The notes beneath the pieces were generated by a model. It was not told the origin of the DNA. It did not search any database and saw only the letters and a program-made list of their open reading frames with translations. A stretch of 64,000 nucleotides of DNA from Gigantopelta aegis. Taxonomy: Eukaryota > Mollusca > Gastropoda > Neomphalida > Peltospiridae. This document shows, piece by piece, positions 1 to 10,734 of this stretch (position 1 is its first letter; the number at the start of each line of letters is the position of its first letter). The position numbers and the translations under genes were made by a program. The stretch covers positions 96,115,125 through 96,179,124 of the forward strand of contig NC_054704.1 in the NCBI RefSeq assembly GCF_016097555.1. Direction: 5' to 3'.

Positions 1-212
1 AATAAAATACCACACTCCTTATCACTAAACATAATTTTTACGAAACTCGTAAACTTCCCATGGTATCTGACCTCACTTTCGATAGGTCAGATGGGACGTA
101 CACTTGTTTCATAAAAGTGATATCTAACTAAAACGAGTGTGGTATTCTATATTTGTAGATCTCAGACTTGAAGATGGAATCACTCAAATATGACTTCATT
201 GCATTTCAATAC

Positions 213-510
213 GGGGCGAAACGTAGCTTAGTGGTAAAGTGTTCGCTTGATGCACAGTCGGTCTGGGATCGATCTCCATCTGTGGGCCCATCGGGCTATT
301 TCTCGTTCCAGCCAGTGCACCACGACTGAATTATTAAAGGCCATCGTATGTGCTATCCTGTCTGTAGGAGATCCCTTGCTTCTAATGAATATATGTAGCG
401 GGACTCCTCACTGAGACTATAATATGTCAAAATGATCAAATGTTTGACACCCAATAGCCGATGATTAATAAATCAATGTGCTCTATTGGTGTCGTTAAAC
501 AAAACAAACG
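213..510 (+). repeat. tRNA-derived SINE, type A (full length)
   Basis: The head carries a pol III A box (TAGCTTAGTGG, from 224) and a B-box-like GGGATCGATCT. It is followed by the shared SINE core (CAGTGCACCACGACTG...) and ends in the type A tail GTGTCGTTAAACAAAACAAA. Nothing else is seen in positions 1-212 apart from AT-rich DNA with two ACCACACT/GTGTGGT-type words. Confidence 0.9.
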
Positions 511-541
511 TTTACTTTTTAACTTTCCTTGCAATACTTAC

Positions 542-628
542 AAACACTTGGCCCGTGTGAAGAGTCTCCACCTGGATGAATGCCGGTAACATCTTTCCAT
601 ACACGCTGATTGACGCCTTCTTTACTTT
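542..628 (-). CDS. CNBD2: CNBD2 exon 11' (left-arm copy)
   Basis: On the minus strand this reads ...VKKASISVYGKMLPAFIQ then VETLHTGQVF and stops at a strong GTAAGT donor. The segment AFIQVETLHTGQVF matches the CNBD2 C-terminal strand that ends in G-x-[VI]-[FL]-G-L. It follows exon 10' on the same strand. The 5' edge is uncertain: the exon before it ends in phase 1, but the ACAG acceptor at this edge gives phase 0. A SINE lies directly against this edge (from about 638) and may have disturbed the original boundary; an acceptor three bases inside the exon would restore the phase. Confidence 0.7.
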
Positions 629-637
629 CTGTCCAAG

Positions 638-945
638 GTTTGTTTTGTTTAACGACACCACTATAGCACATGGATTAATTAATCATCGGCTATTGGATGT
701 AAAACATTTGGTAATTCTGACAGGTAGTCATCAGAAGAAACCCGCTACATTTTTCTAATGTAGGAAGGGATCTTTGACATGCAACATCCCACAGACAGGA
801 CAGCACATACCACGGCCTTTGATATGCCAGTTGTGGTGCACTGGCTGGAAAGAGAAATAGCCCAATGGGCCCACCGGCGAGGATCTATTCCAAACCAACC
901 GCGGATCAAGCAAGCGCTTTACAACTAGGCTACAACTGGCCCCTC
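638..945 (-). repeat. SINE type A, flush against CNBD2 exon 11'
   Basis: Tail GTTTGTTTTGTTTAACGAC, core, and a tRNA-like head with a decayed A box (ACTAGGCTACAAC on the plus strand). It lies in the intron immediately 5' (in gene sense) of exon 11', so its tail forms the acceptor-side sequence of that intron. Confidence 0.88.
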
Positions 946-963
946 AAGCAAAGAGACACGAAG

Positions 964-1072
964 ATATCAGATCACTGACAGATTCTTCAGATATCAGATC
1001 ACTGACAGATTCTTCAGATATCAGATCACTGACAGATTCTTCAGATATCAGATCACTGACAGATTCTACAGT
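964..1072. repeat. 27-bp tandem repeat, 4 copies
   Basis: Four nearly perfect direct copies of a 27-bp unit containing GATATCAGATCACTGACAG. It lies in the intron between CNBD2 exons 10' and 11'. Confidence 0.9.
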
Positions 1073-1234
1073 TAGTCAAAAATAACATTTTAAAAGTAAA
1101 AAGGGCATGTTTCTGTGTGAGGCGGGGAAACTGCCTGTTTGCCCCCTCCACTAGGTAGATCATGGCATTTATCTATATTTAACTAAAGGGACCTGTACTA
1201 TGCGTGTCCACAGCCGCAGGTCAACTTCACTTAC

Positions 1235-1379
1235 TGTAATCTCGTTCTGCTATGAATTGCAAAATTTGTTTCTTTTTAAAAAATGGCGAGTCTTTTTCCA
1301 TGGCTGTTGCAATTTTCTGTCGTCTGGTTTTGATATCCACGTAGCTCGGCTCAAGATACTTCAACAAGCGAGCTTCTCC
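1235..1379 (-). CDS. CNBD2: CNBD2 exon 10' (left-arm copy)
   Basis: A 145-nt exon between a CACCTGCAG acceptor and a GTAAGTG donor, reading GEARLLKYLEP, SYVDIKTRRQKIATAME, KDSPFFKKKQILQFIAERDY. It starts in phase 0 and so continues exactly from exon 9' (...VVKS) to give KSGEARLLKYLEP. This is the end of the second cyclic-nucleotide-binding-like beta roll in CNBD2 (compare human ...SKGSCEVLRLLDL). The lysine-rich stretch after it fits the linker of the family. Ends in phase 1. Confidence 0.85.
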
Positions 1380-1539
1380 CTGCAGGTGGAAGAACACGAA
1401 GAAGAAACACGTCAGCCTGTAATTTTCAACTCTAATCTAACAACTAAAAGAACACCACTCAAACTACATCTACATAAGTGTTGAACTTTCACTTTTCTGA
1501 TTGGCGAAAATCTAATAATTAACAAGTGAGAAACCACCT

Positions 1540-1772
1540 TGGTGGATCCATTCAGCTGATTGGGTTTTTACCCATTCCAAACAGTGCACCACAACTGGAC
1601 AAAGGCCGTAGTATGTGCTTAAAAGATCCCTTGTTGCATTAAGAAAAATGTAGCCGGTTTCCTCTGATGACTTCGAGTCTCAGTCATAATATCAAAATGT
1701 TTGACATCCAATAGCTAATAGCCGATGATTAATTAATCAATGTGCTCTAGTGGTGTCGTTAAACAAAACAAA
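1540..1772 (+). repeat. SINE type A, 5'-truncated
   Basis: Core from the GTGCACCACAACTGG region through a TTAATCAATGTGCTCTAGTG tail ending GTCGTTAAACAAAACAAAC. Positions 1773-2530 hold AT-rich intron with no recognisable element. Confidence 0.85.
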
Positions 1773-2534
1773 CTAACAAGTGAGAAGGCGTGTTTTATAT
1801 ACCAGTATAATATTGTATACTTGCATGTAATTGTCTAAAGAGCTCTACAAGAGGATTTTCAAAATAGCGGCGCCCAATCTAGAACATCAGGCGTATTTCT
1901 CAAATCATAGTCTGAGCCAGATTAAAGAACCGTCATTAATGCAAATGGACTAAATATAGTTTTATTATTGCTGCTTCTCACATTAAATTAATTAAGTTAC
2001 AAACAGTAAATTTGAATGTCCATACAAAGCGTCCACTGGTCATTCCACATACAAACAAATAGAGGACTGATAAGTGACAATGTTAGTGCATCCACTGATG
2101 ATGTCAAAAATACTCTTTGTACGTATCATGTTTCTGTACATAGGTCCATAGCATAGTTTCCTTTTTTGTTTATTTTATAAGGATATTACAATATTACAAA
2201 GGTAATATTAAACATGGATATATACATTTTTAAAAACACAGTTTTATGATATACTGAGAAACATTAACAAAGAGAAGAACGAAATAAAGAAATTATTAAA
2301 AGATAAAAATAAATTATTAAAGAAAAAGAAAGAGAGAAAGAAGATAATGATTTAAAGATAAGATTTCTAAATTTTGCTGTGTAATAAATACGTTTAAAAC
2401 AATAATATAAACTGTATTGTTATGTCTTCTTTTTATATTATCATCATATTATTTGTAAAGTATATATTTTTTAATTTATTGTATATTTCTTTTTAAACAG
2501 AACTACTTTTCAGTGTTGGTCGATGGATTATTAA

Positions 2535-2556
2535 TCCCCCCCCCCCCCCCCCCCCC
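2535..2556. repeat. poly-C tract
   Basis: A run of about 20 consecutive C in intron 9'-10' of the left CNBD2 copy; on the coding (minus) strand it is poly-G. Confidence 0.9.
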
Positions 2557-2595
2557 ACGCTACAGAGTGGCGCCCTCTACGATGGATGTTCTTAC

Positions 2596-2656
2596 CGATT
2601 TGACAACGTACACCCAGTCCAGTTCATTGCTGTCTTTGGCTATCAAGCGACCATAT
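2596..2656 (-). CDS. CNBD2: CNBD2 exon 9' (left-arm copy)
   Basis: A 61-nt exon with a TCCTTTCAG acceptor and a GTAAG donor, reading (K)YGRLIAKDSNELDWVYVVKS. It completes the lysine codon left open by exon 8' and ends in phase 0. YGRLIAKD aligns with YGQLISKD of human CNBD2, at the start of the second CNB-like domain. No plus-strand partner of this exon is visible after exon 8 at 45090; it would fall in or beyond the N gap at 47085. Confidence 0.88.
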
Positions 2657-3576
2657 CTGAAAGGATAATTACGCAATCAATACCCAACCTTTTTCGCAGC
2701 CAACGAGCGTATTGACTCTGTCCACCATTAAATTCTGAACACGCGAGAAGGCTTTACATTTGTCAACAGTATCATTACTCACTATCGATTTGTTGTGGCG
2801 ATAAATATTTTTACAATTCACTCAAAATGATATATTGGCTCAAGGGAGGTTTATTTGTAAAAAAACCCACTTTAACAGTGGCGTGTTTAGGATTCCAGCC
2901 CCAAGTTTAGCAAACAAACGTTTCGCTAACGTTCGTGAACTATTTGATTGGTTCCCGACATGGCCATTTGGTTTACTGTGAAGCACATATACCAGTCTAG
3001 TGGACGTTTTTTTTTTTGCTTGGTCTGGCTGAACTCAGCCCTGACGCTCGCGAATAATTTAACTGCTACCATCGTCTTCTATGACATGAAATTCATCAAA
3101 CGTTGGGAGCAAAAACCAGTCTAGCGAACGAGCACGATCACTCGCTCTCCTGAACATTCCTCTGGAGTGTGGACGTAGTTTAGTGACAGAACGCTTCAAT
3201 AATGATATAATATTTGATGGAAATGCTAGTGCTCGATTTCACGTTGGCGGCTCAGCCACGATTCATGATTCAATTTTCGTTTGTGAGAGGATCAACTGAA
3301 TTTTGCATTTCATGTTAAAGATTCAGTTTTGATCTTTGTTTCAAATCAGAATGGTTTTGCACATGAAACATTTGCGACAGCGAAGTCCAAAGTTTAAATG
3401 TCTGATATTTTACCACCGACGAGAAATCGGACCTAAGACAATTAAGATATGGACTTTTTAATTTATTTATTTGTTTTAATTTAAACTTGATGTGTAACAT
3501 ATAATGTATATTACAAAGCAATTAAAATAGTACCATCTATATGAGCAAATGTAGGCCTACTGCTTTGTGAAGGAAG

Positions 3577-3815
3577 AAAATGTTTTATTTAACGATGCAC
3601 TCAACACATTTTATTTACGGTTATATGGCGTCGGACCACTCAGATATTGAGAGAGGAAACCCGCTATCGCCACTTCATGGGCTACTCTTTTCGATTAGCA
3701 GCAAGGGATCTGTTATATGCACCATCCTACAGACAGGATAGTGCACACCACGGCCTTTGTTAAACCAGTTGTGGAGCACTGGCTGGAACGAATAGTAGTC
3801 CAATGGGCTCTCCGA
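3577..3815 (-). repeat. SINE type B (shared by both arms)
   Basis: Tail TTTAACGATGCACTCAACAC, core, and a truncated head. The same insertion is at 46285-46530 in the right arm, so it predates the duplication or haplotype split. Confidence 0.88.
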
Positions 3816-3942
3816 TTCCTACTTTGTGAATAATAACCAAAATAATACGCCATACATTTGCGTCGTTTAAACATAAAACAGCAGGTTTTGGCAGTTGATC
3901 CTCATTAAACAACATTATAAATTGTTCTTCCTTTGATAATTG

Positions 3943-4324
3943 AGACCGGCCTCGGTGGCGTCGTTGCAGGCCATCGGTCTACAGGCTGGTAGGTACTGGG
4001 TTCGGATCCCAGTCGAGGCATGGAATTTGTAATCCAGATACCGACTCCAAACCCTGAGTGAGTGCTCCGCAAGGCTCAATGGGTAGGTGTAAACCACTTG
4101 CACCGACCAGTGATCCATAACTGGTTCAACAAAGGCCATGGTTTGTGCTATCCTGCCTGTGGGAAGCGCAAATAAAAAGATCCCTTGCTGCCTGTCGTAA
4201 AAGAGTAGCCTATGTGGCGACAGCGGGTTTCCTCTAAAAAAAAAAATCTGTGTGTGACGCCATATAACCGTAAATAAAATGTGTTGAGTGCGTCGTTAAA
4301 TAAAACACTTATTTTATTCTTTTT
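3943..4324 (+). repeat. SINE type C, left-arm-specific insertion with target-site duplication
   Basis: Head begins ACCGGCCTCGGTGGCGTCG with the B-box-like GGGTTCGGATCCC; core; type B tail ending TAAATAAAACACTTATT. It is flanked by TCCTTTGATAATTG at 3929-3942 and 4325-4338. The right arm has the same 14 bp once, uninterrupted, at 46155-46168: a perfect empty site. Confidence 0.95.
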
Positions 4325-4845
4325 TCCTTTGATAATTGTTTCAAAGAATTGTTTAAAAAGCGCGATCCGGGACATGGTGCGGCTACTGTGAAATTATTTA
4401 TTTTCGTGGGCTTATATTTTCGTGGTTTTGCTAAAAGAAATCCACAAATAACCCACAAGCCCCCCCCCCACCCCCAACCCAACTCGCCCCAAAAAGACAC
4501 TATTTTTTACTCATTTTGGTAGATAAATTTTAAAATTCACCTGCTGTCTAAAAAATTAAGTGCTTTTCGCGACCAAAAACAAAAACAGTATATCCCCCAC
4601 CAAATATCGATACGATATATCTTTAATTTTAATTTTAATTGTAATGAGATAGATGTCCTTTGAAAATAGTTTTCAACTTTTGACACAGGTAGTGTGTGTG
4701 TGTGTGCACGCGCCTGTGTGTGTATGTGTGCGCGCGTGTGTGTTAAAATAAGTAAACATACAATTGGAAAGATGACTTAATGTCGCTTAATGTTTTGTGG
4801 AAAGTATTCTTATAGGCTTGCACACAGCCATTCTTTAATTAAATT

Positions 4846-5070
4846 AACCCATTGGGCTATTTCTCGTTCCAGCCAGTGCACCACGACTGGTATATCAACG
4901 GCCGTGGTATGTGCTATCCTGTCTGTGGGATGGTGCATATAAAAGATCCCTTGCTACTAATGGAAAAATGTAGCGGGTTTCCTCTGTCAAAATGACAAAA
5001 TGTTTGACATCCAATAGCCGATTATTAATAAATCAATATGCTCTAGTGGTGTCGTTAAACAAAACAAACT
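4846..5070 (+). repeat. SINE type A, 5'-truncated (shared by both arms)
   Basis: Core ATTGGGCTATTTCTCGTTCC through the GTGTCGTTAAACAAAACAAA tail. Same insertion in the right arm at 45119-45370. A TG/CA microsatellite lies just before it (4690-4742). Confidence 0.9.
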
Positions 5071-5097
5071 TCTTTTTTTCCCTACAGACCAACTTAC

Positions 5098-5175
5098 TTG
5101 TATTTAACAATTGTCCATATTCCTGGGTTTTCAACTAGTCTGTGCATCGGGAAGTGTTGAAAGACTACATCTTGT
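5098..5175 (-). CDS. CNBD2: CNBD2 exon 8' (left-arm copy)
   Basis: A 78-nt exon, nearly identical to exon 8 at 45013-45090 but on the opposite strand. It reads (K)QDVVFQHFPMHRLVENPG, IWTIVKY(K), with a TTATTTCAG acceptor and a GTAAG donor. The phases fit exon 9' (2656-2596) downstream. No minus-strand copies of CNBD2 exons 1-7 are seen to its right, so the minus-strand copy lacks its 5' half in this window. Confidence 0.92.
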
Positions 5176-5371
5176 CTGAAATAAATAAATAAATAACTTT
5201 TTTTATTAACTGATACAATACTTTCTGAATACATGTAGTAGAAAACTAAATGGAGTTAAAGTGTTGTGCTAAATATGTAAATATATGTTTACAAATGTTG
5301 TGTAATATTTAAATATTTTTATTATGATGAGCGGTGAATTTTTTAAAAGTATACTCGAAGCTAAAAGTTAA

Positions 5372-5520
5372 AGTTTGTTTTGTTTAACGACACTACTAGA
5401 GCATATTGATTTTTATCATTAGCTATTGCATATTAAACATTTGGTAACACTGATATACTCGTAAAATCTTAGAGAGGAGACCCACCGCTAAACGTTTTTC
5501 ATTAGTAGCAAGGGATAAAT
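5372..5520 (-). repeat. SINE type A, interrupted by a MITE
   Basis: Tail and middle of a type A SINE. The rest of it (GCACCATCCCACAG...TGGAATAGCCCAATG) resumes at about 5961-6005 beyond the MITE. The same SINE in the right arm lies at 38586-38699 and 44732-44790, interrupted by different elements. Confidence 0.85.
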
Positions 5521-5556
5521 ATTTTTGTTTGTTTGTTTGTTTGTTTGTTTGTTTGT

Positions 5557-5960
5557 TATATACTGACAATGAAAACGCAAAACAGATATTTTTCAATATT
5601 TTGTTGTGATTAATGAAAAATATATTTATTGGACTTAAAATAACATTTTATGAGAGGAAGCCATTATTTGAGATGTTTGTGCCAATCCTTTCCCCGTCGT
5701 CTTCACGCATGCTCACGGGCCAATGGTGGACACACCAGATACTGACCTTGATATGGGGTGGGGGGTGGGGGGGGGGGGTTGAACTTTTCGATTACGAATG
5801 CAACTCGATTACTGATGATAACTGGCGATGTTTCCATGTGAATATATCTCATGAATACCAGTCATTAATGTCATATTACATTATCCATCAATTCATTAAT
5901 AGTTTGTTGTTATTTGCAATGAAAAGTTGTTTTTGCCTTTTCATTGTGTGTCAGTATATA
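5557..5960. mobile_element. Tc1/mariner-type MITE, left-arm-specific
   Basis: About 400 bp with inverted ends TATACTGACA...AATGAAAACGC and their complement ...TTTTCATTGTGTGTCAGTATA, flanked by TA. It has no transposase of its own. The SINE it interrupts is uninterrupted at this point in the right arm. Confidence 0.7.
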
Positions 5961-6084
5961 TGCACCATCCCACAGTCGTGGTGCACTGGCTGGAATAGCC
6001 CAATGAAACCACTGACTCGGGTCTGCACCGTAGTTTATCTAATTTTGTCTAATATTGAAACTTTAATATACACACGTGCGCGCG

Positions 6085-6129
<45 letters not shown>
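6085..6129. repeat. (CA)n microsatellite
   Basis: About 22 CA units. The matching right-arm site (38475-38510) is a (GT)n tract, as expected of an inverted copy. Positions 6130-6725 are intron-like DNA shared with the right arm; 6726-7040 shows nothing recognisable. Confidence 0.92.
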
Positions 6130-6132
<3 letters not shown>

Positions 6133-7046
6133 CGCATGCGCGCGCACAAAATATCCCCAAATCTTACAAACAAACAAACAAAACAGAAACACAACAATAA
6201 CAAAAAGAAAAAAAACCCAAACCCACCCCAAAAAAACTTTGAATAGCTCTTCAGCAGATATAGGCAAATGTGTACGAGTCTGCACCTCGGTTTATCTTTG
6301 AATTTGGATGATTATTGACATATTAATTTAAAACAAAAAACTTATTTTATTTTCTACATAGCAATGAAATATATAGATCTACGGAAACCATAAAAGTGCT
6401 ATCCGATGAAGAGTCATATTTCCATTGTATTTTAGCTACAGTGAAAATATAGAAATCGTATTTACTTTTTTTTATATATAAGTTCATGATTAAATTATCT
6501 CCCTTTGTCTCGTTTCTTCTTATTTAAGTTTGATGATTACCAATGCATCTGATCGAATTTGAAAAATAATAATGTAATTTTAAACAACTGTATCGATAAA
6601 AAAGGATATGAAGTGCAATTACGATAAAATATCGAAAACGAATTGAATACGATGCTAAATAATGATAATACAGTGTCCGGTCATTGAGTATAAGTTAAAT
6701 TTTAACGGAGTGCGATTCGGGTTTTTAATTATGTCTTTTAATTCGTGTTTCCGTTGGTTGGTGAATTCAGCTCATTGTGAAGTAATTGTTTTGTTCAGCT
6801 GATAGCTCTCGTGTGAGGCAGGCATTAGAACTTAGTTTCTACGGAGTTATGTCCCTTGAGAAACTATGCTACGTACTGGAAATAAAAGTTTTAAAAGATT
6901 GAGCTTCACAGTACTATCGCGTTGCGATTCGCTACGCAAAGTTCAGAGGTTGCTACACAACTTTAAAACATTAAACAGTGGTTGCTATTTAAAACCAACA
7001 TGTTCCCTGGCCTCATACGTGTGCCAATTCCCACTGCAAAGTTAAA

Positions 7047-7255
7047 AAGGTTGTTTTATTTAACGACACCACTGAAGAATAGCCTACTGATTTATTAATT
7101 ATCGGCTATTGGATGTCAAACATTTGGTATTTTTTGACATATAGACCTAGAGAGGAAACCGGCTACTTTTTCCCATTAGTAGCAAGGGATATTTTATATG
7201 CACCACACCACAAACAGGAATGCACATACCATGGCCTTTGGTATATCAGTCGTCC
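7047..7255 (-). repeat. SINE type A, partial
   Basis: Tail TTTATTTAACGACACCACTG and core to the CATACCATGGCCTTTGGTAT region; the head is missing. Confidence 0.85.
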
Positions 7256-7260
7256 CATTG

Positions 7261-7935
7261 TAAAGATGCAGTATTGTTCACGATGTTACGTGTAGAAAAC
7301 GACCCACACGTACATTTTTACATTCGTTCTCTCCTCAAAGTACATACAATGGAAGGAAGGAAATGGTTTATCTAACGACGCACTCAACACATTTTATTTA
7401 CGGTTATATGGCGTCAGACGTATGGTTAAGAACCACACAGATATTGAGGGAGAAAACCCGCTGTCGCCACTTCATGGGCTACTCTTTTCGATTAGCAGCA
7501 AGGGATCTTTTATATGCACCATCCCATAGACAGGATATCACATACCACGGCCTTTGATGTATCAGTCGTGGTGCACTGGCTGGAGCGAGAAATCACTATA
7601 AAGATGCAGTATTGTTAGCGATGTTACGTGTAGAAGACGGCCCACACGTACATTTTTGTATTAGTTCTCTCCTTAAAGTACATCATATGGAAGGAAATGG
7701 TTTATTTAACAATGCACTCAACACATTTTATTTACGGTTATATGGCGTCAGACGTATGGTTAAGGACCATACATACATTGAGAGAGGAAACCCGCTGTCG
7801 CCACTTGATGGGCTACTCTTTTTCAATTAGCAGCAAGGGATCTTTTATATGCACCATCCCACAGACAGGATAGCACATATCACGACTTTGTTATACCAGT
7901 TGTGGACCACTGGCTGGAACGAGAAATAGCCCAAT
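7261..7935. repeat. 338-bp tandem duplication, each unit carrying a type B SINE
   Basis: Two direct copies, starting TAAAGATGCAGTATTGTT at 7261 and 7599. Each has about 90 bp of unique flank followed by a minus-strand type B SINE (about 7355-7590 and 7684-8005). The second SINE keeps the tRNA-like head with CATCAAGCGAACGCTTTACC. Confidence 0.85.
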
Positions 7936-8069
7936 GGGTCCACCGACATGGCTCGAATCTAGACCGACCGTGCATCAAGCGAACGCTTTACCACTGGGCT
8001 ACATCCCACCCCCTAAGAGCGAATTAATACATTAAGTTAAAATGTCAAGAACATTATCATTATGAAAGT

Positions 8070-8285
8070 TTGTTTTTGTTTAACGACACCACTAGAGCAC
8101 ATTGATTTTATGAATCATCGGCCATTGGATAAAAGCCGCTAAATGTTTCAAATTAGTAGCAAAGGGTCATTTATATGCACCATCCAACAGACAGGATAGT
8201 ACATACCACGGTCTTTTATATACCAGTAGTGGGCACTGGCTAGAGCGAAAAATAGCCCAATAGACCCATCAACGAGGATCGCCCT
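8070..8285 (-). repeat. SINE type A, partial
   Basis: Tail TTTGTTTAACGACACCACTA, core with TGCACCATCCAACAGACAGG, ending near a decayed head. Confidence 0.85.
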
Positions 8286-8555
8286 ATCACACGCTGTTGT
8301 CTGACATTATATGTCTATAATGTAGGCAGACGTAATATAAAGAGTCATATTTCATGTAAACGCATTGAATATCTAGATCAATGAATATGGTTGAACGAAC
8401 AACTAAGCCGGAAGGTCTGTGTTTTGCGTGCACGCTACACCACCTCTAAAACAGGCGTATATATCGGGGGAATTTACGATCATGCTCCTGCGAACGTGTG
8501 CTCTGAGATACCGGAACATATCCTTGTAAACGTGTCACCTACGTCTATCGTGTGT

Positions 8556-8780
8556 CTAATGCTAGTATCAGGCTACCAACTTTCAGCTGAAAATTGGCCA
8601 ACTACGACGGTTGCGTTGTAATTTCCTCAACTACCGACTTATGGTGGGTGCGCTCAGATTAAACACTAATGGGTTATACGACAAAAGTCGATTTGTAAGA
8701 GCTCTCAGACTAGCGCCTGGACAGTCGTAGAAGTTGTGACATCAGAAAGTTGGCAGTTGGTAGTCAAAGCCTAGCATTAG
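8556..8780. mobile_element. MITE with long inverted ends (CTAATGCTAG family), copy 1
   Basis: About 225 bp with imperfect inverted ends CTAATGCTAGTATCAGGCTA and ...TAGTCAAAGCCTAGCATTAG. A related copy is at 55150-55395. It has no coding potential; the open frame at 8391-8621 partly overlaps it and is not supported as a gene. Confidence 0.75.
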
Positions 8781-8972
8781 TTTGCTTTGAGTTACATGAC
8801 CCTGAATCCTGTGTTAATAAGATAGGATTATGGAACCTTAGTTTACTCTATAGGCTAAAAACAAAGCATTTTATGAAATACAATATGATGTCTTGTGATG
8901 TATTTGTTAATCGTGAATTGCCATTTTGATCTTTAAATCTATTTTGGTGATTGGGAGGGATCAAAAACAAAA

Positions 8973-9111
8973 GTAAAGTTTGTTAAGTTTAAGACACCAC
9001 TAGAGCATATTGCTTTGTTGACCATCAGTTAGTGGATGTCAAACATTTGACGACCTTTGGTATACCAGAATGAGACCACTGAGGTGGTTAGACCCCATGA
9101 CGCAAGATTCT
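8973..9111 (-). repeat. Decayed SINE whose tRNA-like head seeds the satellite
   Basis: Type A tail (AAGTTTAAGACACCACTAGA), a shortened core (GACGACCTTTGGTATACCAG), then a different tRNA-like head. Its reverse complement starts in the first satellite monomer as TAGCTCAGTCGGTGGAGCG and continues here as CCTGAGAATCTTGCGTCATG. Confidence 0.7.
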
Positions 9112-10590
9112 CAGGCGAACGCTCCACCGACTGAGCTAGACCTACATTCTAATAGCCCTGCAAACAAGATCGCCTATATAGGGGGCTACTAGTACCGACA
9201 GGCGAACGCTCCACCGACTGAGCTAGATCTACATTCTAATAGCCCTGCAAACAAGATCGCCTATATAGGGGGCTACTAGTACCGACAGGCGAACGCTCCA
9301 CCGACTGAGCTAGATCTACATTCTAATAGCCCTGCAAACAAGATCGCCTATATAGGGGGCTACTAGTACCGACAGGCGAACGCTCCACCGACTGAGCTAG
9401 ATCTACATTCTAATAGCCCTGCAAACAAGATCGCCTATATAGGGGGCTACTAGTACCGACAGGCGAACGCTCCACCGACTGAGCTAGACCTACATTCTAA
9501 TAGCCCTGCAAACAAGATCGCCTATATAGGGGGCTACTAGTACCGACAGGCGAACGCTCCACCGACTGAGCTAGACCTACATTCTAATAGCCCTGCAAAC
9601 AAGATCGCCTATATAGGGGGCTACTAGTACCGACAGGCGAACGCTCCACCGACTGAGCTAGATCTACATTCTAATAGCCCTGCAAACAAGATCGCCTATA
9701 TAGGGGGCTACTAGTACCGACAGGCGAACGCTCCACCGACTGAGCTAGATCTACATTCTAATAGCCCTGCAAACAAGATCGCCTATATAGGGGGCTACTA
9801 GTACCGACAGGCGAACGCTCCACCGACTGAGCTAGACCTACATTCTAATAGCCCTGCAAACAAGATCGCCTATATAGGGGGCTACTAGTACCGACAGGCG
9901 AACGCTCCACCGACTGAGCTAGACCTACATTCTAATAGCCCTGCAAACAAGATCGCCTATATAGGGGGCTACTAGTACCGACAGGCGAACGCTCCACCGA
10001 CTGAGCTAGATCTACATTCTAATAGCCCTGCAAACAAGATCGCCTATATAGGGGGCTACTAGTACCGACAGGCGAACGCTCCACCGACTGAGCTAGATCT
10101 ACATTCTAATAGCCCTGCAAACAAGATCGCCTATATAGGGGGCTACTAGTACCGACAGGCGAACGCTCCACCGACTGAGCTAGACCTACATTCTAATAGC
10201 CCTGCAAACAAGATCGCCTATATAGGGGGCTACTAGTACCGACAGGCGAACGCTCCACCGACTGAGCTAGACCTACATTCTAATAGCCCTGCAAACAAGA
10301 TCGCCTATATAGGGGGCTACTAGTACCGACAGGCGAACGCTCCACCGACTGAGCTAGATCTACATTCTAATAGCCCTGCAAACAAGATCGCCTATATAGG
10401 GGGCTACTAGTACCGACAGGCGAACGCTCCACCGACTGAGCTAGACCTACATTCTAATAGCCCTGCAAACAAGATCGCCTATATAGGGGGCTACTAGTAC
10501 CGACAGGCGAACGCTCCACCGACTGAGCTAGACCTACATTCTAATAGCCCTGCAAACAAAATCGCCTATATAGGGGGCTACTAGTACCGA
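9112..10590. repeat. 87-bp satellite array, 17 monomers, with a 4-monomer higher-order pattern
   Basis: Exactly 17 monomers of 87 bp (1479 bp), very homogeneous. On the minus strand each monomer contains TAGCTCAGTCGGTGGAGCG, a tRNA D-arm/A-box sequence, plus TATATAGG on the other side of the unit. One diagnostic base in CTAGAYCTACATT runs C T T T C C T T C C T T C C T C C across monomers 1-17: three full TTCC quartets, then TCC. The last monomer has one A for G in CAAACAAAATCG. Confidence 0.97.
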
Positions 10591-10734
10591 CAGGGTGACA
10601 TTAGTTAAATAACCATTTTCCAAGATGGCTGCCATAGATAGACAACCATATCTCTGCCAAATAGTTCACATATGATTTTGGTATCAAACCATATATTTTG
10701 GGGGATGCAAGTCTGATGCGTGATCGATCTCGGA

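Larger units (their letters stand above)
2985..6725 (-). repeat. Left arm of large inverted duplication
   Basis: Its reverse complement matches 37490-47084 segment by segment: 2985-3560 with 46535-47084, 3830-3942 and 4325-4500 with 46030-46290, 4660-4850 with 45370-45500, exon 8' (5098-5175) with exon 8 (45013-45090), 5180-5400 with 44735-45010, 5961-6725 with 37490-38620. Exon 8 differs at about one base of 78; introns show scattered substitutions and indels. This arm carries a SINE (3943-4324) and a MITE (5557-5960) that the right arm lacks. Confidence 0.9.

Noticed and set aside
213-300. A true tRNA gene in the SINE head (and in the 87-bp satellite monomers)
   Set aside because: A and B boxes are recognisable, but there is no complete cloverleaf or acceptor stem, and the sequence continues into SINE core and tail.
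8391-8621. 76-codon plus-strand frame
   Set aside because: Overlaps the end of a MITE (8556-8780), no splice sites or recognisable domain.
9112-10590. CRISPR-like array
   Set aside because: Direct 87-bp repeats with no unique spacers, in an animal genome; a satellite.
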